Origin: an uncultured Clostridia bacterium
Lineage (GTDB): Bacteria > Bacillota > Clostridia > Oscillospirales > Acutalibacteraceae
Assembly: GCA_944384995.1 (NCBI GenBank)
Contig: CALWVN010000003.1
Location: 62,001-126,000, forward strand
Direction: 5' to 3'
Length of the DNA: 64,000 bases
Below, piece after piece: positions 1-8,125 of this stretch. How positions within the stretch are numbered: position 1 is the first letter of the stretch; every line of letters begins with the position of its first letter. Both the position numbers and the translations under genes were made by a program. Under the pieces are notes generated by a model. That model did no database searches. It was not told where the DNA came from and worked only from the letters and a program-made list of their open reading frames with translations.

Positions 1-162
1 CTGCGTGCAGATGTTTTGAAGCATATCCATAAACGGCTTTCGCAGCTCTGTGGGGGAGTTGATGAAGATCTCCGTGCAGTCTGCGCCGAGTTCGCCAACC
101 ATGCGCAGCGAATCCTCCGTTGTCTGCGGATAAAAACAAGATGTTGAGATCCCGATTGCCAT
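1..162 (-). CDS. Sugar phosphate isomerase/epimerase-like TIM-barrel protein, N-terminal part
   Basis: The first 54 residues are visible; the rest lies beyond the window edge. The start MAIGISTSCFYPQ followed by a stretch containing ELGADCTEIFINSP is typical of the first beta-alpha unit of xylose-isomerase-like (AP endonuclease 2 superfamily) proteins, which isomerise or epimerise sugars or cyclitols. The chosen ATG has a purine-rich GGAAAGG about 10 bases upstream. The substrate cannot be told from this fragment. It is divergent from the small membrane protein gene at 269. Confidence 0.6.
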   Translation of the reverse strand, partial: MAIGISTSCFYPQTTEDSLRMVGELGADCTEIFINSPTELRKPFMDMLQNICTQ

Positions 163-211
163 CGCGCCTGCGCCCTTTCCTGCATTAACCGCGCCTGCCA
201 ATATTTGTGCA

Positions 212-240
212 TTGTAAAGACGCGCATGATATTTTACTAT
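212..240 (+). promoter_or_regulatory. Predicted sigma-A promoter for the 269 gene
   Basis: TTGTAA (212-217), a 17-base spacer and TACTAT (235-240), followed within 15 bases by a GGGAGGCG ribosome site. Position and spacing fit a vegetative promoter driving the small gene that starts at 269. Confidence 0.55.
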
Positions 241-268
241 TAGTATTGTAATAGGGAGGCGCATAAAA

Positions 269-553
269 ATGCAAGCGTTATTTCCGGAAATCCGCAGTTT
301 TTTAAAAAGTTTTTCCCCTGTTACCGTACGAATTCTGCGCTGGGGGGTGCCGTTTGTGCTCGGCATGCTGTTATCGGGGGTTGTGTGCCGTCTGCTTGCG
401 GGGACGGTCGGGGAATTTGACAAAATGCTGCGCATGTCCGAAGAACTGCTTTTGTGCGGTAAGGAGATGCTCGGCGCGGTGGGCGTAGGCGCACTTGTCT
501 TGCAGCTGTTTCTGACGGCATATGCGTACGATCACCCGCAGAACGGCGAATAG
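269..553 (+). CDS. Small two-helix membrane protein, unknown function
   Basis: A 94-residue protein with two predicted hydrophobic segments, roughly residues 24-44 (VPFVLGMLLSGVVCRLLAG) and 67-84 (MLGAVGVGALVLQLFLTA), joined by a short acidic loop. GGGAGGCG lies about 6 bases before the ATG. I do not recognise a family. It has its own promoter and is followed 62 bases later by another tiny gene, ahead of a strong terminator. The opposite strand carries longer open frames, but these have no start context and look like GC-driven shadows. Confidence 0.6.
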   Translation: MQALFPEIRSFLKSFSPVTVRILRWGVPFVLGMLLSGVVCRLLAGTVGEFDKMLRMSEELLLCGKEMLGAVGVGALVLQLFLTAYAYDHPQNGE

Positions 554-615
554 CGCTACATAGGGTGGGGGTGGGGAAAGCGGAAAGAACGCAAACAGGA
601 GAAAGGAGTTTTCGC

Positions 616-735
616 GTGCAAAAATACGGAACGCCTGATTTTGTAAGGGTCGAATTTGAACTGGACGATGTTTTGACCGTTTCGGTCGGGACGCAGGTGT
701 TAGACGGCGGCAATGAGGCCTGGCTGGATGCCTGA
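616..735 (+). CDS. Putative 39-residue protein (GTG start)
   Basis: A short reading frame starts at GTG 616 behind a strong AAAGGAG site 6-7 bases upstream and ends at TGA 733-735, just before a terminator hairpin. The peptide begins VQKYGTPDFVRVEF and is acidic. The strong ribosome site, the correct order (site, frame, terminator) and the same strand as the 269 gene favour a real small gene. No family is recognised. It could also be the 3' remnant of a longer gene. Confidence 0.45.
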   Translation: MQKYGTPDFVRVEFELDDVLTVSVGTQVLDGGNEAWLDA

Positions 736-743
736 AACCGAAA

Positions 744-786
744 AGCAAAGGGCCGCACGGCGCTGCAGCGCCGTGCGGCCCTTTTC
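744..786. terminator. Bidirectional Rho-independent terminator
   Basis: A long perfect stem, GGGCCGCACGGCGC paired with GCGCCGTGCGGCCC, with A/T-rich flanks on both sides. It can stop the plus-strand small genes and the minus-strand run that ends with the lipoprotein at 847. Confidence 0.85.
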
Positions 787-846
787 GTGCAAGGAAAAGC
801 GATTTGAAATTTCTTTGTGCGTTTTTGCAAACAAGCAGGCAGGGAG

Positions 847-1272
847 TTACGCCTGCGGCAAAACGATGCGGATGCCAAGCACGCCGTCGCCGGCAGCCAC
901 GGTGACCAGAACGCCGTCTTTTTCAAGAAGCACGCCCGCAGAAGCATCATTTGCCGTTTGTTCCGTGACCGCAAAGCCATTGTTGATCAGCATATCCACA
1001 TACGCGTCGCCCTGCTCGCGGGTCACATCCGTCAAAAACACGGCATACTGCGTGTCCGCAGGCCCGACCAACGCATAGTCGGGCGTGCCGTACTGCGGCG
1101 CAGGCAAAGCGGCGGTATATTCGTTCTGCGGCCAGCTGTTGAGCGTTTCACGCACAGGCTGGGCGGGCGTGGTCGTCCCCGTGTTTTCGGAAGTCCCGCC
1201 GCAGCCGTAAAGTGCGGCGCAAAGAAACAGAAGCACCGCGCTCAGCGCTGCGGCACAGCGAATGTTTTTCAT
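847..1272 (-). CDS. Small surface lipoprotein, unknown function
   Basis: A 141-residue protein with a classic lipoprotein signal: MKNIR, a hydrophobic stretch, then the lipobox LYGC with the lipidated cysteine at residue 24. A Ser/Thr/Gly-rich linker follows, then a compact domain of about 90 residues including TPDYALVGPADTQYAVFL and a glycine-rich end. It is presumably anchored on the outer face of the membrane. It is the last gene of the minus-strand run from 5422, 15 bases after the tautomerase stop, and directly precedes the 744-786 terminator. No enzymatic motif is visible. Confidence 0.75.
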   Translation of the reverse strand: MKNIRCAAALSAVLLFLCAALYGCGGTSENTGTTTPAQPVRETLNSWPQNEYTAALPAPQYGTPDYALVGPADTQYAVFLTDVTREQGDAYVDMLINNGFAVTEQTANDASAGVLLEKDGVLVTVAAGDGVLGIRIVLPQA

Positions 1273-1287
1273 CCCATTCTCCTCTGA

Positions 1288-1632
1288 TCAGAACAGCCCG
1301 CCCGAAAAGCCCCAGGTGTCTGTGAATACAAATTTGACGTAGCACCGGGCAGGGGGAACGTCGAGTTCTTCGGACAAAATCGTGCAAAGCTCCGCTGTAA
1401 GGGCGTTGCACGCGTCACGATTCGCTTTGCCGAACACGCTGACCTCACACATGGCAACGGGCGCATCGTTTGTTCCCTGAAAATACATATCGCAGTTCCC
1501 GTCGAGTCGAACCATCAAATACGTTTCGCTTTTGCCGGGCAGCAGGGCAATGGCTTTGCCGAGCCGCGCTTTTACGGCGTCTGCCTTCGCTTCGGAAATG
1601 GCTTCGGTAGTGCTGACATGGATATACGGCAT
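1288..1632 (-). CDS. MIF-like tautomerase
   Basis: At 114 residues it matches the length of the macrophage migration inhibitory factor / phenylpyruvate tautomerase family. Proline follows the initiator Met (MPYIHVSTTE); in this family Pro after Met cleavage is the catalytic base. The C-terminal pattern (CYVKFVFTDTWGFSGGLF) parallels the RVYINY...NVGWNNSTF end of animal MIF. Members act as trimers on enol/keto substrates. The physiological substrate in bacteria is generally unknown. It lies 21 bases downstream of the GNAT gene, within the same likely operon. Confidence 0.85.
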   Translation of the reverse strand: MPYIHVSTTEAISEAKADAVKARLGKAIALLPGKSETYLMVRLDGNCDMYFQGTNDAPVAMCEVSVFGKANRDACNALTAELCTILSEELDVPPARCYVKFVFTDTWGFSGGLF

Positions 1633-1653
1633 AAAAATACCTCCAAAATGAAA

Positions 1654-2421
1654 TCATTTCTTATAAACGGCGCGGTGCGATACCGCGTTGCCGCAGTCGA
1701 TCTTACGAAACCCCGCCTGCTCGTAAATGCGGATCGCGGTGGGGTTTTCGGAATAGAGAAAGGTTGGCTTTGTCATCCGCGACACCATAAAGGAGATCAG
1801 CTCGCGCGCAAACCCGCGGCAGCGGAATTTTTGTGCGGTCTCCACAAGGTCGAAAAAGGTCATGCCGTAGGGCGAATCCGCCGCCATCGCGATACAGGCG
1901 GGCGCACCTTCGTAATATCCGACATAAACGCTGCACAGCGGATTTCGGATGCAGCGCGAAAGCAGGCGGCGCATGCGGTTGATCGTGTCGGGGTCTTCTT
2001 CCATATACATCCCATAAAGATTGTGAAGCAATGTGCCCGTCACGTCAATGGCATCCGTCAATTTCCGAATCTCCAGAAGATCGGTTTTCGGGATGCGGTT
2101 TTCCTCGGTCAGTAAAAGGTGCTGAAATTCGCCGCAGGAATACAGTTGAAACCCTGCGTGCTCGAGTGTCTGCGCAAAGCGTTCGCGCTGCCCGTCTAAC
2201 AGGTATATGCGCGCCTCCCGCCCTTTTTGCAGGTAAAAATCCCGAATCGTGGGAAGCGCTTCCGAAAAACGCGCATCGTCCAATATGACCGCGTGGTTCG
2301 CATCGTGCTGCGTCGGATTATCATCCGCCCAAAACAGCACGCCCCAGTCGGTCTTTTGCATGTCGGCGTAAATATACGGTGCATACACATCCGACAGCAT
2401 AATGCAATCCTTTATATTCAT
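1654..2421 (-). CDS. GNAT-family N-acetyltransferase
   Basis: A 255-residue protein starting MNIKDCIMLSDVY, behind a CGGAG site. The frame stays open 102 codons further upstream, into the GH18-like gene, but without start support. The C-terminal half has the acetyltransferase fold features: an acetyl-CoA binding region around FRCRGFARELISFMV and the final LYSENPTAIRIYEQAGFRKI block typical of GNATs. The N-terminal half is a poorly conserved domain, as in two-domain GNATs. It would transfer acetyl from acetyl-CoA to an unknown amine. It lies 30 bases after the GH18-like gene. Confidence 0.8.
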   Translation of the reverse strand: MNIKDCIMLSDVYAPYIYADMQKTDWGVLFWADDNPTQHDANHAVILDDARFSEALPTIRDFYLQKGREARIYLLDGQRERFAQTLEHAGFQLYSCGEFQHLLLTEENRIPKTDLLEIRKLTDAIDVTGTLLHNLYGMYMEEDPDTINRMRRLLSRCIRNPLCSVYVGYYEGAPACIAMAADSPYGMTFFDLVETAQKFRCRGFARELISFMVSRMTKPTFLYSENPTAIRIYEQAGFRKIDCGNAVSHRAVYKK

Positions 2422-2450
2422 TTTTATGCTCCGAAAGGTTTGTCGTTTTC

Positions 2451-3833
2451 TTATGCCTGCGCGGTGCGGTCCTCGAGCGCCCGGCGTATCGCGCCGAACA
2501 GGGAAAGCGCATCCGCAGACGGCAGGTCGTAGCCGTAATGCCAGACCATGACGCCGCCCAAGTCCGCGTCGAGCGCGTAGGCGGTCTTGTCGTAGACCGT
2601 CTGCCACCCGTTGTAATACCGCGCAGGCGACTGTGCGCCCTGCGTTTCCGGGCAGTTCGCGAGTGTGCCTTGTGCGATGTTGCATGATGTGCCGAGCGTG
2701 TGCGCTTCCTCCGAATAGGCGTACCAATACAAGCCGCCGTCCACGGGGCGCGCATAAAACGGCATGCCGAGATCCAGCCGCCTGCGTGCAAAGCCAAGGC
2801 TTTGGTAATTGGCGACTAAGCTGCTTGTCGTGTTCCCAAAAGCGGCATGATGACCGTCCGCGTCAAAGGCATCGTAGCCCATGATCTCCGCAACGTCCAG
2901 CGGGCGCGCAAGCAGCGCTTCCCACAAATTTTTCCAAACGGGCACCGCCGCGCCGAGCACAAAACGTCCGTTGATTTTCTTTTTCAAAGCGGCAAGGAAA
3001 CGGCTGAACGTAAGCCAGTCTTTCAGGCGGCGCGGGTATTCGTAATCAAAAAAGATACCGTCAAAGCCGTTTGTCTCGATCAATTGCAGAATGGCGGCAA
3101 TCAGCGTATTGCGGTTCTTGCCGAACGCGAGGTTATGCTGTTCGCATCTTTCGTCTGCCATACCCGCATTGGGACCGAGAAAGTTACAGTGGATGCGCAC
3201 GCCGCGGTCGCCGACGGCTTCACGCAGGTTTTGAATCGCCGTTTGGAACACGGTCTTACCGTCGGCCTTTGTGCCGTCCTCGGCTTCCAAATCGGGATAA
3301 TATAATGTCCCGTCCGCAGAAAAGCGCACTGCGCCGAAGAAAATAACATCGGTAATGCAGCCGAGACTGCCTGCGCGGGCACGCAGCGCGTTTGTATCAT
3401 ATGCGGTCTCCGCCGTCAAGTACGCCGTTACGCGGAAGTCGGGAACACGTTTCTTAGGCACGCAATAGGCTTCTACGCTTGTCAGTGTAAATCGGGTTTC
3501 GGCCTGTCGGACGGTGACACGCAGTGCCGTGGTCTCGACTTCGGGAAATGCGCAGTAACGGTATTCACCGATCTTGTCATCCTGCGCATAAATTTGTCGA
3601 AATTTGCCGTCGATCTTCGCCTCCACGGAGAACCCGCGGCAGCTTGTGCCGTTCTCACGCAGGATCACGGTGTTGACAGTTGTCAGTGCGGAAAATTCTG
3701 CGGTAAACGTCGCGCCGGCATGACCCGAAAAGCCATTCCCGGCGCGTTCGCCGCCGTGAACGGTGACCGACGCGTTTTGCAGCAGGTTTTCTCCCGGAGA
3801 AAATGCAGCGCTGTTTGAGCCGTTGCGTGCCAT
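2451..3833 (-). CDS. GH18-like protein, second tandem copy without membrane anchor
   Basis: A 460-residue paralogue of the gene just upstream (3878-5422). An N-terminal discoidin-like beta domain (about residues 1-125, with GEYRYCAFPEVETTALRVTV) is followed by a glycoside hydrolase 18-type barrel. The active-site strand reads FDGIFFDYEYP, so the proton-donor Glu265 and the preceding Asp are present, but the middle Asp of the DxxDxDxE motif is Phe. The paralogue's first ~55 residues, holding its membrane anchor, are missing: an in-frame TGA sits one codon before the ATG, whose AGAAAGGA site is about 10 bases away. Without a signal the product would stay in the cytoplasm. The substrate is unknown; GH18 members cleave GlcNAc polymers or only bind sugars. 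Confidence 0.8.
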   Translation of the reverse strand: MARNGSNSAAFSPGENLLQNASVTVHGGERAGNGFSGHAGATFTAEFSALTTVNTVILRENGTSCRGFSVEAKIDGKFRQIYAQDDKIGEYRYCAFPEVETTALRVTVRQAETRFTLTSVEAYCVPKKRVPDFRVTAYLTAETAYDTNALRARAGSLGCITDVIFFGAVRFSADGTLYYPDLEAEDGTKADGKTVFQTAIQNLREAVGDRGVRIHCNFLGPNAGMADERCEQHNLAFGKNRNTLIAAILQLIETNGFDGIFFDYEYPRRLKDWLTFSRFLAALKKKINGRFVLGAAVPVWKNLWEALLARPLDVAEIMGYDAFDADGHHAAFGNTTSSLVANYQSLGFARRRLDLGMPFYARPVDGGLYWYAYSEEAHTLGTSCNIAQGTLANCPETQGAQSPARYYNGWQTVYDKTAYALDADLGGVMVWHYGYDLPSADALSLFGAIRRALEDRTAQA

Positions 3834-3877
3834 AGATCACATGTCCTTTCTGTACCGGGGTTCCGAAAAAGGCTTCC

Positions 3878-5422
3878 TCACGCCTGCACCGTTCTGTCCT
3901 CGATCGCCTGTGCCATGGCGCCGAACAGAGAAAGCTCGTCTTCATAGGGCAAGTCGCAGCCGTAATGCCAGACCATCACGCCGCCGAGCCCCGTGTCGAT
4001 CGCATAGGCAGTCTTGTCATAAACCATTTGCCAGCCGTTATAATAGCGGTCGGGTGTGTTCTCCTCCTCGGTTTCGGGACAACCCTCCAAAAGCCCCTCG
4101 GCTACGTTCTGATATTTCCCAAGCTGCCGAGCGTCGCCGGAATAGGTGTACCAGTATTCACCGCCGTCTATGGGACGGGAGAAAAACGGCATGCCCAGAT
4201 CCATTTTATCCGCAGAATAGCCAAGGCTCAGGTAGTCGCCGATGACGCCGCTTGCCGTGCGTGCGAAGGAGGCGTGATGCCCGTCCTCTGCATCAAATGC
4301 ATCATATCCCATGACCTCTACGGTGTCTACCGAACGGCTCAGAAAGATCTCCCACAGATTTTTCCAAACAGGCACCGCCGCGCCGAGCTGATACTGCCCG
4401 TTGATCTCTTCTTTGAGCGCCGAAAGGAAACGGCTGAACGTGAACCAGTCCTTGAGACGGCGCGGATATTCGTAGTCAAAATAGATCCCGTCGAAATCAT
4501 TTGCCGCCGTGAACTCCAAAAGCGCCGCGATCAGGGTGTCCCGGTTGTCGCCAAACGCCAGATTGTGCTGGTCGCATTTTGCGTTCGCCGCATTTTCGGA
4601 GGCTGTCCCTTCGGGGGCGTCGGGACCAATAAAGTTGCAATGGATGCGTACGTCGCGGCCTCCGATGACCTCACGCAGATTTTGAAGCGCCGTTTGGAAG
4701 ACCGTCTCACCGTCCGCCGTCGTCCCATCCCCGAGATCCAGATCGGGGTAATACAGCGTGCCGTCTGCTGCAAAGCGTACCGCGCCGAACAGGATAACAT
4801 CTGTGATCACATCAAAACTGCCCGCCTGTGTGCGAAGACCTTCCAAATCATAGGCAGTCGCCGCAGTTATGTAGGTCGTTACACGGAAGTCCTCCGCCGC
4901 TTTGCGCTCTGAAGAAAAAGCCTCTACATCCTCTATTGTGAAAGGTGCGTCGGCGCCCTGTATGGTGATGCGCAGTGCTGTGGTTTCGACTTCGGGGAAT
5001 GCACAGTAACGGTATTCGCCGATCTTATCATCCTGCGCGTAGATTTGCGTGTATGCGCCGTCCACCAGCGCTTCAATGGAAAACCCGCGGCAGTTTGCGC
5101 CGTCCTCACGCAGAACAACGGTGTTCAAGGTGACCGGCGCGGAAAGCTCCGCTGTGTACGCTGTTCCGGCCGTGCCCGTAAAGCCGTCGCCCGATACTTC
5201 ACCGTTTGTCACGGAGACAACCGCGTTTTCCAGCAGGTTCTGTTCCGGCTTGATCTCCGCCTTGCTTGCATTGCTAAAAGAAAGCGCGGTGCAGACCAGC
5301 GCGAAGACAAGCAGAAAACATACAACGGTAAACAGAACGCGTAGCACTTTTTTTGCCTTAGAGCCCTTGCGGGTCGCGTGTTCGCTCGGCTTGCTTTGCG
5401 GTGTGGATCTTTTGTTTGACAT
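3878..5422 (-). CDS. Membrane-anchored GH18-like glycosidase with discoidin-like domain
   Basis: A 514-residue protein: a basic N-terminus, one membrane helix at about residues 26-48 (VLRVLFTVVCFLLVFALVC), a discoidin-like beta domain (about 60-180), then a GH18-type TIM barrel to the end. The catalytic strand is FDGIYFDYEYP with Glu318 as likely acid; the middle Asp of DxxDxDxE is Tyr, so catalysis may be altered. Conserved barrel pieces such as VWKNLWE, VMGYDAFDAEDGHH and MVWHYG are shared with the downstream copy, and both end DRT(V/A)QA, indicating tandem duplication. It is likely displayed outside the membrane, acting on cell-wall or host glycans. It is the first gene of the minus-strand operon. 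Confidence 0.85.
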   Translation of the reverse strand: MSNKRSTPQSKPSEHATRKGSKAKKVLRVLFTVVCFLLVFALVCTALSFSNASKAEIKPEQNLLENAVVSVTNGEVSGDGFTGTAGTAYTAELSAPVTLNTVVLREDGANCRGFSIEALVDGAYTQIYAQDDKIGEYRYCAFPEVETTALRITIQGADAPFTIEDVEAFSSERKAAEDFRVTTYITAATAYDLEGLRTQAGSFDVITDVILFGAVRFAADGTLYYPDLDLGDGTTADGETVFQTALQNLREVIGGRDVRIHCNFIGPDAPEGTASENAANAKCDQHNLAFGDNRDTLIAALLEFTAANDFDGIYFDYEYPRRLKDWFTFSRFLSALKEEINGQYQLGAAVPVWKNLWEIFLSRSVDTVEVMGYDAFDAEDGHHASFARTASGVIGDYLSLGYSADKMDLGMPFFSRPIDGGEYWYTYSGDARQLGKYQNVAEGLLEGCPETEEENTPDRYYNGWQMVYDKTAYAIDTGLGGVMVWHYGCDLPYEDELSLFGAMAQAIEDRTVQA

Positions 5423-5495
5423 CGTGAAACCCCTTTGTTTTCAGCATTTTTGTATACGCACAAAAAAATCGAACCGATCGTTCGGATTTAAGTCT

Positions 5496-5524
5496 ATTAT
5501 GCCAAATTAACCCGTGTGCGTCAA
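5496..5524 (-). promoter_or_regulatory. Predicted promoter of the GH18-like operon
   Basis: On the minus strand TTGACG (5519-5524), a 17-base spacer and CATAAT (5496-5501). It lies about 75 bases upstream of the GH18-like start. An imperfect dyad centred on CGATCG lies just downstream, near 5475-5485, and might be an operator. Confidence 0.6.
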
Positions 5525-5543
5525 GCAAAACACCGCCTGCAGT

Positions 5544-5572
5544 TTGCATTTTTTTATAAAAGTTAGTATAAT
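5544..5572 (+). promoter_or_regulatory. Predicted sigma-A promoter of the NYN gene
   Basis: TTGCAT (5544-5549), a 17-base spacer and a consensus TATAAT (5567-5572), 30 bases before the start codon of the NYN/LOTUS gene. Confidence 0.75.
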
Positions 5573-5602
5573 AAAAGCATCCTATTGGCAAAGGAAGTTT
5601 TT

Positions 5603-6514
5603 ATGGAAAATATAAATCGGAATATTGCCCTGCTGATTGACTCAGACAATATTTCTCCCCGGTATATCGAAACGGTGTTCGATGAGCTGAAATCCATCGG
5701 GACGGTCACCGTAAAACGCATTTACGGCGATTGGACGCGCGACGATGTGAAAAGCTGGAAGAACGTTCTGCCGGAATATGCCATCCAGCCCATGCAGCAG
5801 TTTGCCAATACCGTGGGCAAAAATTCCACGGATTCCGCCATGATCATCGATGCGATGGACATCCTCTACCGCGATACAGTGGATGTGTTCTGCCTTGCCT
5901 CGAGCGACAGCGATTTTACCCGCCTTGCAGTGCGCCTGCGCGAAAGCGGCAAGCAGGTCGTCGGCATGGGCGAGAGCAAAACGCCGAAGGCGTTCGTCAA
6001 CGCCTGCGACTCGTTCCGGTATCTGGACGTTTTAAGCGGCAAAACGGATGACGAGCCCGCTTCCAATGAAAGCAGCATCACCCCGCGCATGGAGATCGAG
6101 CAGGAGATCCTTTCCATGCTCTCCCGCGGGGAGGCGGGTGCGCGCGTGCTCATCAGCGTTGTCAAGGAATATTTGCAGCGCAAGTTCCCTGATTTTGACG
6201 AGCGCAACTACGGATTTTCCAAGTTTTCAAGCTTTTTGAAATCCTTCAGCAGCTTCCGCGTCGTGCTTGACGGCGCGCACAACCTTTGTTTGTGTCAGGA
6301 ACGCTCCGTGCGCCGGGAGGAGATCGAGGCTTATGTGAAATCCCTGTTACAGAAAAGCCGCGCAAAGCGCATGAACATCGGCGAGATCAATACCCGCCTG
6401 GCCGAACGGTTCAAGGACTTTTCCGTCAAGGCATACGGCTATCGGCAGATCAAGCTGTTCCTGTCGGACATCGACGGCGTAGAGATCGAGGACTGCGATC
6501 TGGTGCTCAAATAA
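5603..6514 (+). CDS. NYN-domain nuclease-like protein with two LOTUS (OST-HTH) domains
   Basis: A 303-residue protein. Residues 1-150 form a NYN (PIN-like, LabA/Limkain type) domain with the acidic active-site clusters ALLIDSDN, STDSAMIIDAMD and ASSDSDFTRL, which coordinate metal in RNA-cleaving members. Two winged-helix OST-HTH/LOTUS domains follow, about residues 165-225 (FPDFDERNYGFSKFSSFLKS) and 240-300 (FSVKAYGYRQIKLFLSD). These domains bind RNA or nucleic-acid structures. The start MENINRN is preceded by AAAGGAAG; a TTG 18 bases upstream is less well placed. It is likely an RNA-processing or turnover protein with unknown target. It is monocistronic, between its own promoter and terminator. 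Confidence 0.9.
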   Translation: MENINRNIALLIDSDNISPRYIETVFDELKSIGTVTVKRIYGDWTRDDVKSWKNVLPEYAIQPMQQFANTVGKNSTDSAMIIDAMDILYRDTVDVFCLASSDSDFTRLAVRLRESGKQVVGMGESKTPKAFVNACDSFRYLDVLSGKTDDEPASNESSITPRMEIEQEILSMLSRGEAGARVLISVVKEYLQRKFPDFDERNYGFSKFSSFLKSFSSFRVVLDGAHNLCLCQERSVRREEIEAYVKSLLQKSRAKRMNIGEINTRLAERFKDFSVKAYGYRQIKLFLSDIDGVEIEDCDLVLK

Positions 6515-6530
6515 CAGCTCTCCATATGGA

Positions 6531-6571
6531 AAAAGCAGCATCTCCGTTTTTGGGAGACGCTGCTTTTTTAT
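6531..6571. terminator. Rho-independent terminator
   Basis: A stem AAAGCAGC(A/G)TCTCC closed over a GTTTTT loop and followed by TTTTTTA, directly after the NYN gene. A-rich sequence on the left lets it serve the opposite-strand MATE gene as well. Confidence 0.85.
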
Positions 6572-6586
6572 AGAAAGCGCGGTTTG

Positions 6587-7948
6587 TCAAATGATTTTCT
6601 GTGCGGGCGTTCGGCAGGACAGATCGACCAGAGAACGGCGTTTGATGAAATAGATGATCAGCAGCGGCACATCGGCGAGCATCCACGCCATAGGGCCTGC
6701 CAGACAAACGGCAGGGAATCCGAATCGGCCTGCGAGCACAAACGCGACCAATACGCGGCCGACCAGCTCCGCAGTTCCTGCAAGCACGGAGGTGTAGCCG
6801 TAGCCGAGCCCTTGTAAAAAGTTGCGGAACACAAACAGCACTGCCAACGCCCAGTAAAAACAGGCGAGCGTGCGCAGATAGGTTTCGGCAAACGGCAGGA
6901 TCTGCGCAGCGGAATCGGTGATAAATACGGCGCACACACTGCGTCCGCAGAACCATAAAAACAGCGATGCGGCTGCGGAAAGGGCAAGATCCAGCAGGAA
7001 AATACGCCGCACGGAATAGAGAATCCTGCCGTACTGCTTTGCACCGCGGTTCTGTGCGGTGAATGTTGAAAGCGCAACGCCGAGTGCGGACATGGTCACA
7101 TTGACAATGTTTTCCGCACGGCTGCCGGCCGTGACGGCGGCAACGGCGTATTCGCCGAAGCGGTTGACTGCGCTTTGCAGGATCATGGACCCTACCGCCG
7201 TAACGGAGAGCTGCAGCGCCATGGGAAGCCCCATGGAAAGCAGTGCGCGGCAGACCGTGCGGTCAGGGATCAGGTCGGATTTTTGTATGTGCAGCTCCGG
7301 GTGCGCGCGCCAAATCAGAACGGCGCACAGCAGTACCGAGACGCCGTTGCCGATCGCGCTTGCCACGGCGACGCCGGCAATGGTCCAGTGCAGCACAAGC
7401 ACAAAAAACAGATCGAGCGCCACGTTGACAAGCGAAGACAAAATCAAAAACAGAAGCGGCGAACGGCTGTCGCCGAGCGCGCGCAGCATGGCAGACATCA
7501 TGTTGTACAGCATCATAAATACGATGCTGCAATACAGGATGACCGCATAGGTGTTCGCGTCCTCCAAAATGCTTTCCGGCGTATCAATGAGCCGCAGCAG
7601 CGGGCGCGAGAGGCTTAAAGCGACAGCGGTGAGTACGGCCGAAAGCGTCAGCGACAGAAACAAAGCATTGCCGAAACACTTTTTGACGCGGGGAATATCT
7701 CCCGCACCGTAGCTTTCCGCCACGGGGATGGCAAAACCGCTTGTCAGTCCGAACGCAAAGCCGACGAGCAGCGAGTTGACCGGCCCCACCGCGCCCACGG
7801 CGGCAAGCGCCGAGGAGCTGACGAAGCGCCCGACCACGATGGAGTCTGCGATATTGTAAAACAGTTGAAAAACATTGCCGAGCATCAACGGAAGGGAAAA
7901 GCGGAGTACCGCTTTTACGGGGCTGCCCTTAAGCATATCGACGCGCAT
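6587..7948 (-). CDS. MATE-family efflux transporter
   Basis: 453 residues with about 12 membrane helices in two homologous halves. The opening PLMLGNVFQLFYNIADSIVVGR is the typical MATE/NorM-like signature, and GIPVAESYGAGD-like and QNRGAKQYGRI segments mark the end of the first helix bundle of each half. These proteins export drugs or cationic compounds by Na+ or H+ antiport. The start at 7948 and an in-frame ATG four codons later are both possible. It is a single gene on the minus strand, convergent with the NYN gene. Confidence 0.9.
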   Translation of the reverse strand: MRVDMLKGSPVKAVLRFSLPLMLGNVFQLFYNIADSIVVGRFVSSSALAAVGAVGPVNSLLVGFAFGLTSGFAIPVAESYGAGDIPRVKKCFGNALFLSLTLSAVLTAVALSLSRPLLRLIDTPESILEDANTYAVILYCSIVFMMLYNMMSAMLRALGDSRSPLLFLILSSLVNVALDLFFVLVLHWTIAGVAVASAIGNGVSVLLCAVLIWRAHPELHIQKSDLIPDRTVCRALLSMGLPMALQLSVTAVGSMILQSAVNRFGEYAVAAVTAGSRAENIVNVTMSALGVALSTFTAQNRGAKQYGRILYSVRRIFLLDLALSAAASLFLWFCGRSVCAVFITDSAAQILPFAETYLRTLACFYWALAVLFVFRNFLQGLGYGYTSVLAGTAELVGRVLVAFVLAGRFGFPAVCLAGPMAWMLADVPLLIIYFIKRRSLVDLSCRTPAQKII

Positions 7949-8067
7949 GCTGCACGCCCCCTTTTGCCGTATTTTTCCAGAATCTTAGCACCGCATTTTT
8001 ACAAAGTCAAGGCTTTTTCGACAGAAAAGGGTATACGGCTGAATTTTGTAAAACGCGCTTAAAATGC

Positions 8068-8096
8068 TTGTAACATTTTTTGAAATTTGGTATAAT
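8068..8096 (+). promoter_or_regulatory. Predicted promoter of the ATP-grasp/transglutaminase operon
   Basis: TTGTAA (8068-8073), a 17-base spacer and consensus TATAAT (8091-8096), 30 bases upstream of the first gene of the operon. Confidence 0.75.
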
Positions 8097-8125
8097 TATA
8101 TAAATTCTTTCCGGGGAGGCGCAAT

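Noticed and set aside
321-980. Long minus-strand open frame of 219 codons across the two small genes and the terminator
   Set aside because: It crosses a perfect terminator, has no ribosome site, is rich in Arg/Ser/Cys as GC-shadow frames are, and overlaps supported genes.
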